DNA of 64,000 bases, from assembly GCA_003215055.1 (NCBI GenBank), contig QCKW01000001.1:62001-126000 (forward strand), written 5' to 3'. A program made the translations under genes and the position numbers. The notes under the pieces were generated by a model that searched no databases, was not told the DNA's origin, and saw only the letters and a list, made by a program, of their open reading frames with translations. Numbering within the stretch: position 1 is the stretch's first letter; the number at the start of each line of letters is the position of its first letter. Origin of the DNA: Pelagibacteraceae bacterium AG-410-N23 (GTDB taxonomy: Bacteria > Pseudomonadota > Alphaproteobacteria > Pelagibacterales > Pelagibacteraceae). Of this stretch, positions 43,688-53,826 are shown one piece after another.

Positions 43688-44630
43688 TTATTTGAGTATT
43701 TATTTTAATTTTGTTGTAATAGATTTGTGAAAAACGCTCAAATTGATTATTTCTTTCAAAATTAATCATTTCTTTCAACAGTTCTTTCTCATTTATTTCA
43801 GACTCAATTAATTTTTTTTCATTGATTGAAAGAATTAAAAAACCATTACTTACTTTGATAGGTTTTGTAATTTGACCTTCAGTTAAATATTTAAGTTCAT
43901 CTTTTATTATTTGAGATAATTGATTTTCTTTAATTTTTCCAATTTTGCCTCCAAATTTTGACGAACTAGATATACTAAATTTATTTGCAGTAGAATTAAA
44001 TCCAATAGTTTTAATGCTAATTTGTATTTCTTTTAGAATAGAATCTAATTCATTTTGATCATTAGCTTGAAAAACAATTTCTGATAAATCGTATTCAACA
44101 ATATTTTTAATATTTAATTTTTGATCTGAAATTTTTTTTTTAAGCTCATCTTCATTAATATTAATTTGGTTGTTAAATTTTTCAGCAATTAATTGATTCC
44201 AAATTACTTCTATTTTTATTTTTTCAATGACACTTATAATTGAAATATTGAATTGTAATAAATATTTTTCAAACTCATTTATATCTTTTAAACCTAATTT
44301 TGTATAAAAATCTTCTATAATTTTTTCTATAAGGTTATCATTTTCAAAATTTTTGATTTTTAAATTTTTTTTAAGTTCTATAAGTTTTATTTTTTCTCTA
44401 ATTAAAGACTCCTTAGCAATTTTTAATAATTCTTTTTTTTTTACATTTTTTAATTGACTATTTAATGAAATTAAATAATTAGACTCCTCAATCAAATCTT
44501 GATTAGTAATTATTTGATTTTCGATTTTGAATAATATTTTTATTTCATTTGAAGCATTAGTGTTTTGAATGAAAAAAATTGATAAAAATAATATGCAAAA
44601 TAATTTTTTTTTAATAATCTTTGTTATCAC
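43680..44630 (-). CDS. surA: SurA-like periplasmic chaperone/peptidyl-prolyl isomerase
   Basis: A 316-residue protein starting with GTG, overlapping the lptD stop as GTGA. A signal peptide (residues 1-26, ending NTNAS) precedes a helical chaperone domain (IENQIITNQDLIEESNYL is the typical SurA N-terminal pattern), then a parvulin-like segment (KFGGKIGKIKENQLS and INEKKLIESE). It is shorter than E. coli SurA (428 residues), with one recognisable isomerase domain. It would fold outer membrane proteins such as LptD, its neighbour. Confidence 0.82.
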   Translation of the reverse strand: MITKIIKKKLFCILFLSIFFIQNTNASNEIKILFKIENQIITNQDLIEESNYLISLNSQLKNVKKKELLKIAKESLIREKIKLIELKKNLKIKNFENDNLIEKIIEDFYTKLGLKDINEFEKYLLQFNISIISVIEKIKIEVIWNQLIAEKFNNQININEDELKKKISDQKLNIKNIVEYDLSEIVFQANDQNELDSILKEIQISIKTIGFNSTANKFSISSSSKFGGKIGKIKENQLSQIIKDELKYLTEGQITKPIKVSNGFLILSINEKKLIESEINEKELLKEMINFERNNQFERFSQIYYNKIKINTQIND

Positions 44631-47029
44631 TTTTCTAAACCTGGTAAATTTACTTTATTTTCAAAGGGCATAAATGTAATTGAAAAAAATATACTTTCAT
44701 CCGGCCTTAATCCACCTGAATTATAATAATTTTTTTTGTATTCAATTCCCGCTACTAGACAATCTATTTTATATTGATATATAAGATCATAATATTCAGT
44801 CAAATTAGTTTTTTTATTTTTTCTAGTTCGAAATAATAAACTATTATCTTTATTCAAATTGTATGATGTTTCATTGGATACAAAGTGTTCTTGGCCAATA
44901 TTATTATTTTCCTCGATGAATTCAAAAGAGCTCACAAAATTGTTAATCTTAAAAGTTGATTTTAATTTATGATAATTAAATTTTCCTAAATTATTGTCTG
45001 CAAAAAAATCATAATCTAACTGCAATAAGTCACTTCCTTTATATGACATTTGTCCAACAATATTAGATGTTTTTTGATTCAAAGAACTTTTAATTGGTAA
45101 ATCTGAATTTTCCTCATTTCTAAATGATGTTGCTAAGTTCAAACTAAATATCTCATTATCTAAATTGGATTTTTTAAGTAATTTAAATTCGTTACCTATT
45201 GTGATTGACCCACCTCCTTCTAAAGTTTCATTTGAGCTAAGTCTATTAGATGAAAAAATATTACTATAATCGACAATTCTATCACTATTTTTTATATTTC
45301 TGTTAGATGAAGGATTAAATTTAGCTACAAAAATTGGTGTTAAAAGACTATCAAAATTTTTACCAATTTTTCTTAAGGGTAATTTTGAATTAAATTGCAA
45401 CAACCCTTGAAGATCACTTTCTCTTTTATTTTTATAATTACTAGAATTATTAGAGTCTGAATTGAAGTTCTTTAAAATCATTTCATAATTATTAACCAAT
45501 CCTATACTATTTATGAAATCTATTGATTCATATGACAAATTGTTTACTAGAATTTTTTCACTAACATTTGTGTCATAGAGTTTATTAAAACCAATGTTAT
45601 TAAATGTTAGTGTACCGTCTAAGTTACTTTGAAGATTTTTCGATATATTAAAGCTTGGAAAAATATATTCATATTTGTCACTACTTTTTTCTTTATTTAA
45701 ATTATCATAAACCTCTGCAGAAATTGAAAATTCTAAATCCTCTCTAGTACCCTCAAAGTTAAGAGAAGATTTCAATGTATTTTGTGAATTAATTATAGGA
45801 GAAGTAATGTCGTTTGATTTTAGATAAGCATCATTTGATACATTTTCTAATTTAATATCTATTTTAGAATTTTCAAAAAAATTTTTATCTAATTCAAATG
45901 ATGAATTTAAAAACAAATGTGTTTTTGATGAGTCACTCTTTAAAAGAAATGGACTGTCATTAATTATGCTTGCATCTAAAATATGTTTGCTATTTTTAGT
46001 TATATATCGGTATTCTCCTTGATAGATATTTTTATTATTTTCATAAAACCTCGGTGATAGAGTAAAATCAGAATTTTCTGAAATGGCAAAAAAATAAGGT
46101 GTTCTTAAATAACTTGATTTATTATGTGTCCTTAATGTTGGTGTCAAAAATCCTGATTGACGTTTTACAGTTGGGTCTGGGTGAAAAAATTTTGGAAAAT
46201 AAAGCACAGGTACATCGTATAGTTTTAGAAAAGCATTTTTATAACTTATTTGTTTCTTTTTTTTATCATGCGATACTTCATCTGCTTGAATAATCCATGG
46301 TGGACATCCCTCTCTTTTTTTACAATTTGTATAAACACCTTTTTTTAACTTAGAAATTCCATCATTAATTACTAGTGATTTACTTTTTATTCTTGGTAAA
46401 TATTTTTTTGACGATATTTTGTTATCTATGTTAACCTCAATATCCTTACCAACTATCATTTCACGATCATAATCGTAATATAATTTATCAATTTGATAAA
46501 TGTTTAATTCTTTATCTGTTAATTTTGCTTGATTAGTTGTTATAAGCTGATTTTCTAATGAAATATTATACTCCTTAAAGCTGATTAGATTACCCAACTT
46601 ATCTTTTATCAAAGTCATATCACTTGAAAAAATATTATTTTTATTTTTATCAAAAGTTATATTTTTTCCCTCAAGCAAATATTTATCGTTATATTCAATA
46701 GTTGTTAAACCAGACGTAGTAATAATATTTGAAATTTCATTAAAATTGATTTCATCAGCTCTAATTGTTAATAAATTTTTTGAATCTTTATAAATAACAT
46801 CGTTTGAAATTGTAAAAATCTTCTTATTCTTATCAATTAAGAGATTATTACCAAAAATTTTTCCTCCTTCTGAATCTGTTATAATTACATTATTTTTTGC
46901 TGAGACGATGTTTTCATCTAGAGTTTCGATATTTTCAGCTTCAAAGGTAATTTCTTGTGAAAATGAAGCTGTCGATAAAAAAATGAAAATAAGAGAATTT
47001 ATTAAATTTTTAAAAATTTTATTTATCAT
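44627..47029 (-). CDS. lptD: LPS-assembly protein LptD
   Basis: An 800-residue outer-membrane protein with signal peptide (ends in TASFSQ), an N-terminal OstA/LptA-like jellyroll (residues 25-230) and a beta-barrel. The jellyroll-barrel junction YTNCKKREGCPPWIIQADEV, with paired cysteines, and a further cysteine near the C-terminus (YKIDCLVAGIEYKKNYY) are typical. It delivers lipopolysaccharide to the cell surface with LptE. The lptA, lptB and lptC genes are not here. It overlaps lptG by 11 bp. Confidence 0.93.
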   Translation of the reverse strand: MINKIFKNLINSLIFIFLSTASFSQEITFEAENIETLDENIVSAKNNVIITDSEGGKIFGNNLLIDKNKKIFTISNDVIYKDSKNLLTIRADEINFNEISNIITTSGLTTIEYNDKYLLEGKNITFDKNKNNIFSSDMTLIKDKLGNLISFKEYNISLENQLITTNQAKLTDKELNIYQIDKLYYDYDREMIVGKDIEVNIDNKISSKKYLPRIKSKSLVINDGISKLKKGVYTNCKKREGCPPWIIQADEVSHDKKKKQISYKNAFLKLYDVPVLYFPKFFHPDPTVKRQSGFLTPTLRTHNKSSYLRTPYFFAISENSDFTLSPRFYENNKNIYQGEYRYITKNSKHILDASIINDSPFLLKSDSSKTHLFLNSSFELDKNFFENSKIDIKLENVSNDAYLKSNDITSPIINSQNTLKSSLNFEGTREDLEFSISAEVYDNLNKEKSSDKYEYIFPSFNISKNLQSNLDGTLTFNNIGFNKLYDTNVSEKILVNNLSYESIDFINSIGLVNNYEMILKNFNSDSNNSSNYKNKRESDLQGLLQFNSKLPLRKIGKNFDSLLTPIFVAKFNPSSNRNIKNSDRIVDYSNIFSSNRLSSNETLEGGGSITIGNEFKLLKKSNLDNEIFSLNLATSFRNEENSDLPIKSSLNQKTSNIVGQMSYKGSDLLQLDYDFFADNNLGKFNYHKLKSTFKINNFVSSFEFIEENNNIGQEHFVSNETSYNLNKDNSLLFRTRKNKKTNLTEYYDLIYQYKIDCLVAGIEYKKNYYNSGGLRPDESIFFSITFMPFENKVNLPGLEK

Positions 47030-48095
47030 TTATTTTTACCAAATTAATCAAAACAATCATAAACAAAATTAATTGAGGACCCCAAACTGATAATAAGTAG
47101 GGGACATCCTTAGTCTCAATTATTACTTTAAAGAAGTAATTTATGTAATAAATTATAACAGAAATTAAAATACCCATTATAATATGAAATATTTTTGTTT
47201 TATTGTATTTAATATTAAGCATTAATATTGAAGCTATACAGACCATCAATGTCAGATAAAAAGGATATGAATATAGCCTATGTTTATGGGCTTCAATTGT
47301 ATTGGTATTATACCCTAAAAGCTCATAATCCTTTTTAAGTTTTTCGATTTTCATTATATTTAGGGAAGAAAAATTTTCAAATATCGAAAGAATTCTTTCT
47401 TTATCAAAGTTAGAGTCAAATTCTAATTCTTTAAATTTTTCAGTTTTATTTTTTTTATTTAAAATGGGGTTTTCTAATATCCATTTTTTATTTGTGATTA
47501 GAGCTTTATCTGAAATTATCACACTATCTAAATTGTAATTTTCATCAAACTGTGAAATAGATAAATTTAGTAAATGATCATTCTCAATTTTATCAGCATT
47601 TATAAAATTTGTTTTTCCATTTATTTCATCCTTTATCCAAAGACCATTTCCGGTAACTACTGCTAAATATTTATCATCTTTTGCATAATTATTCTTAATA
47701 TCTAAATATAAAAATTTTAAGCTTGCAGAAAAATTGTAAAAAATAATTACAATTAACAAACCAACAACAAAAGTTGCGGCACTGATTATTTTAATAATTT
47801 TAAAATTTGTTAATCCATAAACTTTGTAGATTATTAGTTCATCTTTATCAATCAGTTCCATAAAAAAAAATAAACTACTAATCAAAAAAATAAATGGAAA
47901 TATTTCAAATAAAATTGATGGTGTATTTAGAACTGTGAGAAATAATGGAAGGAGTAAAGCATTATCACTTTCTTTTAAGAAATTAATTTCTTCAAATAAA
48001 TTCATAATAATAGAAATTGAAAAGAAAACTAAAGAAACTTTAAGAAAACTACTTAGATAATTTTTGTACAAATACTTTTTATAATTTTGGATCAT
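47019..48095 (-). CDS. lptG: LPS export ABC transporter permease LptG
   Basis: A 358-residue YjgP/YjgQ permease with six membrane helices (three before and three after a periplasmic beta-jellyroll region, residues 100-260). N-terminal YLYKNYLSSFLKVSLVFFSI and LIDKDELIIYKVYGLTNFKI carry the coupling-helix pattern. With LptF and LptB it extracts LPS from the inner membrane. It starts 4 bp inside the lptF end. Confidence 0.9.
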   Translation of the reverse strand: MIQNYKKYLYKNYLSSFLKVSLVFFSISIIMNLFEEINFLKESDNALLLPLFLTVLNTPSILFEIFPFIFLISSLFFFMELIDKDELIIYKVYGLTNFKIIKIISAATFVVGLLIVIIFYNFSASLKFLYLDIKNNYAKDDKYLAVVTGNGLWIKDEINGKTNFINADKIENDHLLNLSISQFDENYNLDSVIISDKALITNKKWILENPILNKKNKTEKFKELEFDSNFDKERILSIFENFSSLNIMKIEKLKKDYELLGYNTNTIEAHKHRLYSYPFYLTLMVCIASILMLNIKYNKTKIFHIIMGILISVIIYYINYFFKVIIETKDVPYLLSVWGPQLILFMIVLINLVKINDK

Positions 48096-49228
48096 GTTTT
48101 TGTATGTGAATTAAATTTTTTTAATAGAAATATTAGCTGTAAAATAAATAATATAAATGGAAAAGCTATTGTAAGATTAAAAAAAAATTTATTTGCACTT
48201 GATAGTGGTAACAAAAGTTCAGAGGAAATAATAATTAAAATACCTAAAATAAAAATGTAAAATCTATACAATTTGAAATTTACATTTTCTTTTGAAAAAA
48301 ATAATAAAAAACACAGAATAGTTCCAAGAGATAAATAAAAAAAAGGTTTGATTAGACGTTTAAACAATTCTCTATGAAACATTCCTAAAGACTCATCATT
48401 ACAGTTATTTACATGATAATAAGATATTTTTTTTAATAAGTGAAAATTTATAAAACAATTTAAAATATCGTATGTACTTTTTTCCTGAATTTTAAATGTT
48501 ACTATTGATTTAGTAAGATATTTACTTAAATCAAATGTAGTATTTTTAAAATTAAAAACTGTTATATTTTTTTCATTTACATTGATAATTTTACCGTTAA
48601 ATAGATTAAGAAATCTTCCTTCACTATTATTTACCAAACTACCAGTGTCAGCATAAATTACTTTAGTTTTACCTGGTTCTTTATTATCTTTTAAAAAAAT
48701 TTGTTTATAAAAATTTTCTTCTTTTTTTTCTACATAGATTGTCAGTTTATCTACAGTGTCTATGAATTTTTTTTCATTTATTAAAGAAGGAAAAAAATCA
48801 ATACTTGAGGATTGTATAAATGTTCTTGCTTTATTTTGAGATGCTGGAACAAGAAATAAACTAAATATATGTTGAATTATTAAAAATATTAAAGAATATT
48901 TTAAAACAACTTTCAAAAATTCTTTTTTATCAGTGCCAAAAATCCAAAAAATTTTTAATTCATTATTATCTTCAAATTTATTAATTGTATAAAATATTGA
49001 TATAAAAAATATAAAAGGCATAAGCCTAGAAATTATTTTTGGTAAATTTAATAAAGTATAATTGAGATATACAAGGAGCCCATGGCCATCTTCAGTTACA
49101 AAATCTAAAAAATTAACTGCTTGAATTACCCATACAATAATACTCAAACTAGCAAGCGAAATAATAAAAAAATAAGTATTATCTAAAAAAAATTTTCTAA
49201 AGATTAGTTTTTTGTTGAATTCAATCAT
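48092..49228 (-). CDS. lptF: LPS export ABC transporter permease LptF
   Basis: A 378-residue YjgP/YjgQ permease like LptG, six helices around a periplasmic domain. The coupling segment FEDNNELKIFWIFGTDKKEFLKVVLKYSL and the SQNKARTF motif after helix 3 are visible. It is the first gene of the leftward envelope operon and diverges from pepA with a 53-bp gap that must hold both promoters. Confidence 0.9.
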   Translation of the reverse strand: MIEFNKKLIFRKFFLDNTYFFIISLASLSIIVWVIQAVNFLDFVTEDGHGLLVYLNYTLLNLPKIISRLMPFIFFISIFYTINKFEDNNELKIFWIFGTDKKEFLKVVLKYSLIFLIIQHIFSLFLVPASQNKARTFIQSSSIDFFPSLINEKKFIDTVDKLTIYVEKKEENFYKQIFLKDNKEPGKTKVIYADTGSLVNNSEGRFLNLFNGKIINVNEKNITVFNFKNTTFDLSKYLTKSIVTFKIQEKSTYDILNCFINFHLLKKISYYHVNNCNDESLGMFHRELFKRLIKPFFYLSLGTILCFLLFFSKENVNFKLYRFYIFILGILIIISSELLLPLSSANKFFFNLTIAFPFILFILQLIFLLKKFNSHTKT

Positions 49229-49281
49229 TTATTATCTATAAGTCTGTTCTTAATACAACCTAAAGTACATATATATAAAAA

Positions 49282-50754
49282 ATGTCAATAAAAATAAGCC
49301 TTAAACAGAACATAAATGAAAAAAATGTTAAAAATTATGTTTTATTTTCAAATGAGCATTTTAAAATTGATGGTTTAGCTGGAACTTCTCTAATCAATCA
49401 ATTCAATTACATAAACAAAGCTATAAACTCAGACAAAACTAATAGTAAAAATTTTTTAATATTTAACTTAAACTCTAACCAGAAAGTAATAGTTATAAAG
49501 TTAAAAAAAGAACTAAACTCTCTAGAAAATGAAAAAATAGGTGCAGAATTTTTTAATTTTATTAAGAAGAATTTGATAAATTACTTAACTTTCTTAGAGA
49601 CAAATATTGAGAAAGTTTCAAATAATAGTAAATTTTTTTTTGATGAATTTTTACATGGCACTCAATTAAAATCATATACTTTTACTAAATATAAAACGTC
49701 GAAAAAAAAAGAAAATTTTGAAATTAGCATTTCCCTTAAATTTAAAAATTCTAAAATCAATACAAACAAAAGACTCAATTCTTTAATAGAAGGTACAAAT
49801 TTTACAAAGGATCTAGTCTCTGAACCTGGAAATATTTTACATCCAGATGAATATGCGAAAAGATTAAAATCGTTATCAAAATTTGGTTTAAAGGTTACAG
49901 TTTATGATCAAAAAAAATTAAAAAAGCTTGGTATGAATGCTCTTTTGGGAGTAGGACAAGGTAGCTTGAGAGGATCATATCTTGTAACCTTGGAATGGAA
50001 AGGTACAAAATCAAATCAAAAAAAACCTTTAGCTTTTGTTGGTAAGGGTGTTTGCTTTGATACTGGTGGAATTTCTTTAAAGCCTGCAAAATTCATGGAA
50101 GATATGACTTATGACATGGCAGGTTCAGCGGTTGTTGTTGGCTTGATGAAAACTCTAGCATTAAGAAATGCAAAAATTAATGCTGTTGGTGTTGTTGGTT
50201 TAGTTGAAAATATGCCTGATGGTAATGCTCAAAGACCTGGTGACATAGTTAAATCATATAGTGGAAAAACAATAGAAATACTTAATACTGATGCTGAAGG
50301 TAGATTAGTTTTAGCAGATGCTTTATCATTTACTGAAAAAAAATTTAAACCTCAGTTTATAGTAGATTTAGCAACTTTAACCGGTGCGATCATAGTTGCT
50401 TTAGGCTCTGAATATGCAGGATTATTTTCAAATAATGATAAACTTTCATCAGAATTATTTAAGGCAGGTGAAAAAGTTGGTGAAAAAGTTTGGAGAATGC
50501 CATTACATAAAAATTATGATGAGTTAATTAATTCAAAAAATGCAGACATGCAAAATATTAACTATGTAGGTGGAGCAGGCTCGACTACTGCTGCTCAATT
50601 TTTACAAAGATTTATTTTAAATAAAACACCCTGGGCCCATTTAGATATTGCTGGAATGGCCTTTTCAAAGTATGGAGGCGCACTAAACTCGTGGGGTGCA
50701 ACTGGATTTGGAGTAAGATTATTAAACAAATTAATAGAGGATAATTATGAGTAA
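49282..50754 (+). CDS. pepA: Cytosol (leucyl) aminopeptidase, M17 family
   Basis: A 490-residue M17 peptidase with the dimetal motifs VGKGVCFDTGGISLKPA, MTYDMAGSAVV and the family signature EILNTDAEGRLVLADAL, all in the C-terminal half. It removes N-terminal residues from peptides and may bind DNA in some bacteria. Length is standard. Its end overlaps ndk by 8 bp. In proteobacteria pepA also follows the divergent lptFG genes, as here. Confidence 0.95.
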   Translation: MSIKISLKQNINEKNVKNYVLFSNEHFKIDGLAGTSLINQFNYINKAINSDKTNSKNFLIFNLNSNQKVIVIKLKKELNSLENEKIGAEFFNFIKKNLINYLTFLETNIEKVSNNSKFFFDEFLHGTQLKSYTFTKYKTSKKKENFEISISLKFKNSKINTNKRLNSLIEGTNFTKDLVSEPGNILHPDEYAKRLKSLSKFGLKVTVYDQKKLKKLGMNALLGVGQGSLRGSYLVTLEWKGTKSNQKKPLAFVGKGVCFDTGGISLKPAKFMEDMTYDMAGSAVVVGLMKTLALRNAKINAVGVVGLVENMPDGNAQRPGDIVKSYSGKTIEILNTDAEGRLVLADALSFTEKKFKPQFIVDLATLTGAIIVALGSEYAGLFSNNDKLSSELFKAGEKVGEKVWRMPLHKNYDELINSKNADMQNINYVGGAGSTTAAQFLQRFILNKTPWAHLDIAGMAFSKYGGALNSWGATGFGVRLLNKLIEDNYE

Positions 50755-51157
50755 TCTAGAAAAAACATTATCAATTATAAAACCTGATGCAGTTGAGAGA
50801 AATCTTGAAAATGAAATTAAAGAAATGTTTAAAAAAAATGGATTTAAAATTGTAAATGAAAAAAAAATACAAATTGAAAAAATTGAAGCTGAACAATTTT
50901 ATAAAGTTCATGAAACAAAACCATTTTATAATGAATTATGTAGCTACCTTTCCTCTGGCCCAATTGTTGTAATGGTCCTTGAAAAAGATAATGCCGTTTT
51001 AGATAATCGAAAATTAATGGGTGCAACAAATCCAAAAGAGGCTGAAAACGGAACAATAAGAAAAAAATATGGTATTTCTATTGATAAAAATTCTGTACAT
51101 GGATCCGATAGTCTTGAAAATGCAGCTACTGAAATTAATTTTTTTTTTAAAAATTAA
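50747..51157 (+). CDS. ndk: Nucleoside diphosphate kinase
   Basis: A 136-residue kinase. The active-site His118 is in the SVHGSDSLENA motif, and MGATNPKEAENGTIRKKYG is the standard loop. It transfers phosphate between nucleoside tri- and diphosphates. Translation is coupled to pepA. The 3' end overlaps the convergent purN by 11 bp, the largest convergent overlap in the window. Confidence 0.97.
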   Translation: MSNLEKTLSIIKPDAVERNLENEIKEMFKKNGFKIVNEKKIQIEKIEAEQFYKVHETKPFYNELCSYLSSGPIVVMVLEKDNAVLDNRKLMGATNPKEAENGTIRKKYGISIDKNSVHGSDSLENAATEINFFFKN

Positions 51158-51716
51158 CTAAGATTTTTCTTATAGCTTTTGGATATAATTTATGTTCTTG
51201 TTTAAGTATTTTTTTTGATAAAGAAATTGGGTTATCATTTTTTAATATTTTTACTTTTTTTTGAAGAATAATTTTTCCAGAATCAAGCTTATGATTGACA
51301 AAATGAACAGTACATCCAGAAAATTTTTCTTTATTATTAATAGCTCTCTCATGAGTATTTAAACCTCTATATTTTGGTAATAATGAAGGATGTATATTTA
51401 ATATTTTTCCTCTAAATTTTTTAATAAAAGTTTTTGACAAAATTTTCATAAAACCTGCTAAACAAATTAATTTAACATTATTGTGTATTAAAATTTTCAG
51501 AATTTTATTTTCCGCAATTCTTTTATCATGAAATCTAATAATCTTTTTTTTTATTTTGTATTTATCAGCATAGTTTAAACCCTTTGCTTTAATGTTATTT
51601 GTGATAATGATACTTATCTTTATTGGTGAATTCTTAAGTAAAGAAAACTGAATAAGAGATTTTAGATTACTTCCCTTGCCAGAAATAAATATTGAAGTAT
51701 TAACCTTTTTTTTCAC
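51147..51716 (-). CDS. purN: Phosphoribosylglycinamide formyltransferase
   Basis: An enzyme of about 189 residues with the PurN signatures ISGKGSNLKSLI, AGFMKILSKTFI, the HPSLLPKYRGLNTHERAI motif containing the catalytic His and GCTVHFVNHKLDSGKII. It transfers a formyl group from 10-formyl-THF. I choose the GTG at 51716, overlapping the purM stop as GTGA; a TTG one codon earlier is less likely. It follows purM on one transcript. Confidence 0.94.
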   Translation of the reverse strand: MKKKVNTSIFISGKGSNLKSLIQFSLLKNSPIKISIIITNNIKAKGLNYADKYKIKKKIIRFHDKRIAENKILKILIHNNVKLICLAGFMKILSKTFIKKFRGKILNIHPSLLPKYRGLNTHERAINNKEKFSGCTVHFVNHKLDSGKIILQKKVKILKNDNPISLSKKILKQEHKLYPKAIRKILVNF

Positions 51717-52735
51717 CAATTAATCTTATTTTTTATCTTAATTTTTTTTTTTGATTTAATTATTTCTCCTATCACATAAGGTTTATATTCACTAGAGAAG
51801 CAATTTATTACTTTTTTTAAATTTTTAGGATTGATAATTAGACAAAATCCAACTCCACAATTGAATGTTTTTAACATCTCATCGTCTTTAATATTATTAT
51901 CTTTTAACCATTGAAAAATTTTAATTGGATTAATTTTTGCTAAATCAATACTAGCACATAATTTTTCTGGTATTACTCTTTTGATATTGTCAGCCAATCC
52001 ACCTCCAGTGATATTGGCACAACCATTTATTAAATTTTTATCAATTAATTTTAAAACCTCTCTTACATATATTTTGGTTGGTTTAATTAATTCTTTTTTT
52101 AAGAATACATTTTTCTTAATATCAATTTTTTTTTTTTTTAATAAATATCTAACTAAAGAGTAGCCGTTTGAATGCAAGCCATTTGAGGGAATAGCTAAAA
52201 TCAAATCTTTATTTTTTATTTTATTATTTAATATTTTTCTTTCATCAACTATTCCAACTGCAAAACCTGCTATATCAAATTTACCTTTTTCATATGTATC
52301 TGGCATTTCCGCAGTTTCACCACCAACAAGATCACAACCTGAAATTTGACATCCTTTTAATATTCCCTTTATTAAAGATTTTAATTTAGTTAAATTTATT
52401 TTATTTATTGATATGTAATCTAAAAAAAAAAGTGGTTTTGCCCCTTGCACAATCAAATCATTTACACTCATTGCAACTAAATCAATACCAATAGTATCAT
52501 ATTTGTTTAATGAATTAGCTATTTCAATTTTTGTTCCAACCCCATCAGTGCAAGCAACAATCTTGGGACTTTTGATATTTTTGGGTATATTTGAAATAGA
52601 ACCAAATCCACCAATATTGTTAAAATTTTTTTTCTGTTTTTTTTTTTGGGTAGTTGAAGATATAAAATTAACAAATTTATCTGCTGATTTTATATCAACA
52701 CCACTTTTTTTATAGGTAAATTTGTTTTTATTCAT
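51713..52735 (-). CDS. purM: Phosphoribosylformylglycinamidine cyclo-ligase
   Basis: A 340-residue AIR synthetase with the ATP/phosphate motif IACTDGVGTKIEIANSL, GGETAEMPDTYEKGKFDIAGFAVG and AIPSNGLHSNGYSLVR. It closes the imidazole ring in purine synthesis. Its ATG is 17 bp from the divergent DUF2066 start, so its promoter must lie in that gene. The purM-purN pair and the divergent DUF2066-hda genes are a common alphaproteobacterial arrangement. Confidence 0.95.
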   Translation of the reverse strand: MNKNKFTYKKSGVDIKSADKFVNFISSTTQKKKQKKNFNNIGGFGSISNIPKNIKSPKIVACTDGVGTKIEIANSLNKYDTIGIDLVAMSVNDLIVQGAKPLFFLDYISINKINLTKLKSLIKGILKGCQISGCDLVGGETAEMPDTYEKGKFDIAGFAVGIVDERKILNNKIKNKDLILAIPSNGLHSNGYSLVRYLLKKKKIDIKKNVFLKKELIKPTKIYVREVLKLIDKNLINGCANITGGGLADNIKRVIPEKLCASIDLAKINPIKIFQWLKDNNIKDDEMLKTFNCGVGFCLIINPKNLKKVINCFSSEYKPYVIGEIIKSKKKIKIKNKINW

Positions 52736-52752
52736 TAATATACTCAGCTATA

Positions 52753-53826
52753 ATGTTTAACAAAATTTTTCATTTAAAAATCTTATATATTTTTTTTGTA
52801 TTTCAATCTTTAATAATATTTTTCTTTTCCACAACAAATCTTTATGGAAAATCATTTAATATCGATAATGTAGAAGTATCTAAACCCTTTGAGATAAATT
52901 TTAATAAAAATGAGGTTATAGACATTGGTTTTAAAAACGCTTTTTTAGAATTAATTTCAATAATTGTTAACTCTGAGGATCAAAAAAAAATTGAAAAAAT
53001 CAAATTGAATGAAATAAAAGGAATGATAGAGACATTCTCAATTAAAGAAGAAAAATTTATTGATGAAATTTATTATCTTAATCTAGGTGTTTCATTTAAT
53101 AGAAAGAAAATATTTGGTTATTTGGAAAAAAAAAATATTTTTCCTTCGATCCCTATTCAAAAAAAATTTTTATTTATTCCAATTTTAATTGATGAAAATA
53201 AAAAAGATTTACTAATTTTTTCTAACAACAAAGTTTTTGATTATTGGAAAAAGTTTGAAGAAAAAAATCATTTGATAAAATATATTTTACCAGAAGAAGA
53301 TCTTGAAGATTTAGATTTGATCCAAAAAAGATATAATACAATAGAAGAATATAATTTTAATGAAATTACGAATAAATATAATTTAGATACATTTATTGTT
53401 GCATTAATTTTTAAGAATAGAAAACAAGTACGGATATTATCAAGAATATCAGTTGATAATAATGTTGTATTAAGAAATCTTACTTATGAAGATATTGATT
53501 TAAACGATGATGAGAGTTTAGAAAAATTAATTACTAATTTAAAAATTTACTATGAGGATTATTGGAAATTTTTGAATCAAATTAATACTTCGATAAAACT
53601 TCCCTTAAATATCAAAGTTTCAAATTTAAATGAAAAGAAAATAAATGGTTTTGAAAAGGTACTTGGTAAAACAGACTTAATATACCGATATTCAATTAAT
53701 AAAATTGATAAAGATTTTATTTATTATCAAATCATTTTTAATAGCACTCCAAGTAATTTCTTAAAAATAATGAAAAATAATAATTACAGCTTTAATACCC
53801 AAAATAAAGTATGGATTTTAAAATGA
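52753..53826 (+). CDS. DUF2066-type secreted protein
   Basis: A 357-residue protein with a long N-terminal hydrophobic signal or anchor (residues 8-35) and a beta-rich body (IDIGFKNAFLELISIIVNSEDQKKIEKI, then YYLNLGVSFNRKKIFGYLEKKNI, then FLFIPILIDENKKDLL) that fits DUF2066. It has no known function, but it sits upstream of hda and divergent from purM in many alphaproteobacteria. It overlaps the hda start by ATGA. Confidence 0.7.
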   Translation: MFNKIFHLKILYIFFVFQSLIIFFFSTTNLYGKSFNIDNVEVSKPFEINFNKNEVIDIGFKNAFLELISIIVNSEDQKKIEKIKLNEIKGMIETFSIKEEKFIDEIYYLNLGVSFNRKKIFGYLEKKNIFPSIPIQKKFLFIPILIDENKKDLLIFSNNKVFDYWKKFEEKNHLIKYILPEEDLEDLDLIQKRYNTIEEYNFNEITNKYNLDTFIVALIFKNRKQVRILSRISVDNNVVLRNLTYEDIDLNDDESLEKLITNLKIYYEDYWKFLNQINTSIKLPLNIKVSNLNEKKINGFEKVLGKTDLIYRYSINKIDKDFIYYQIIFNSTPSNFLKIMKNNNYSFNTQNKVWILK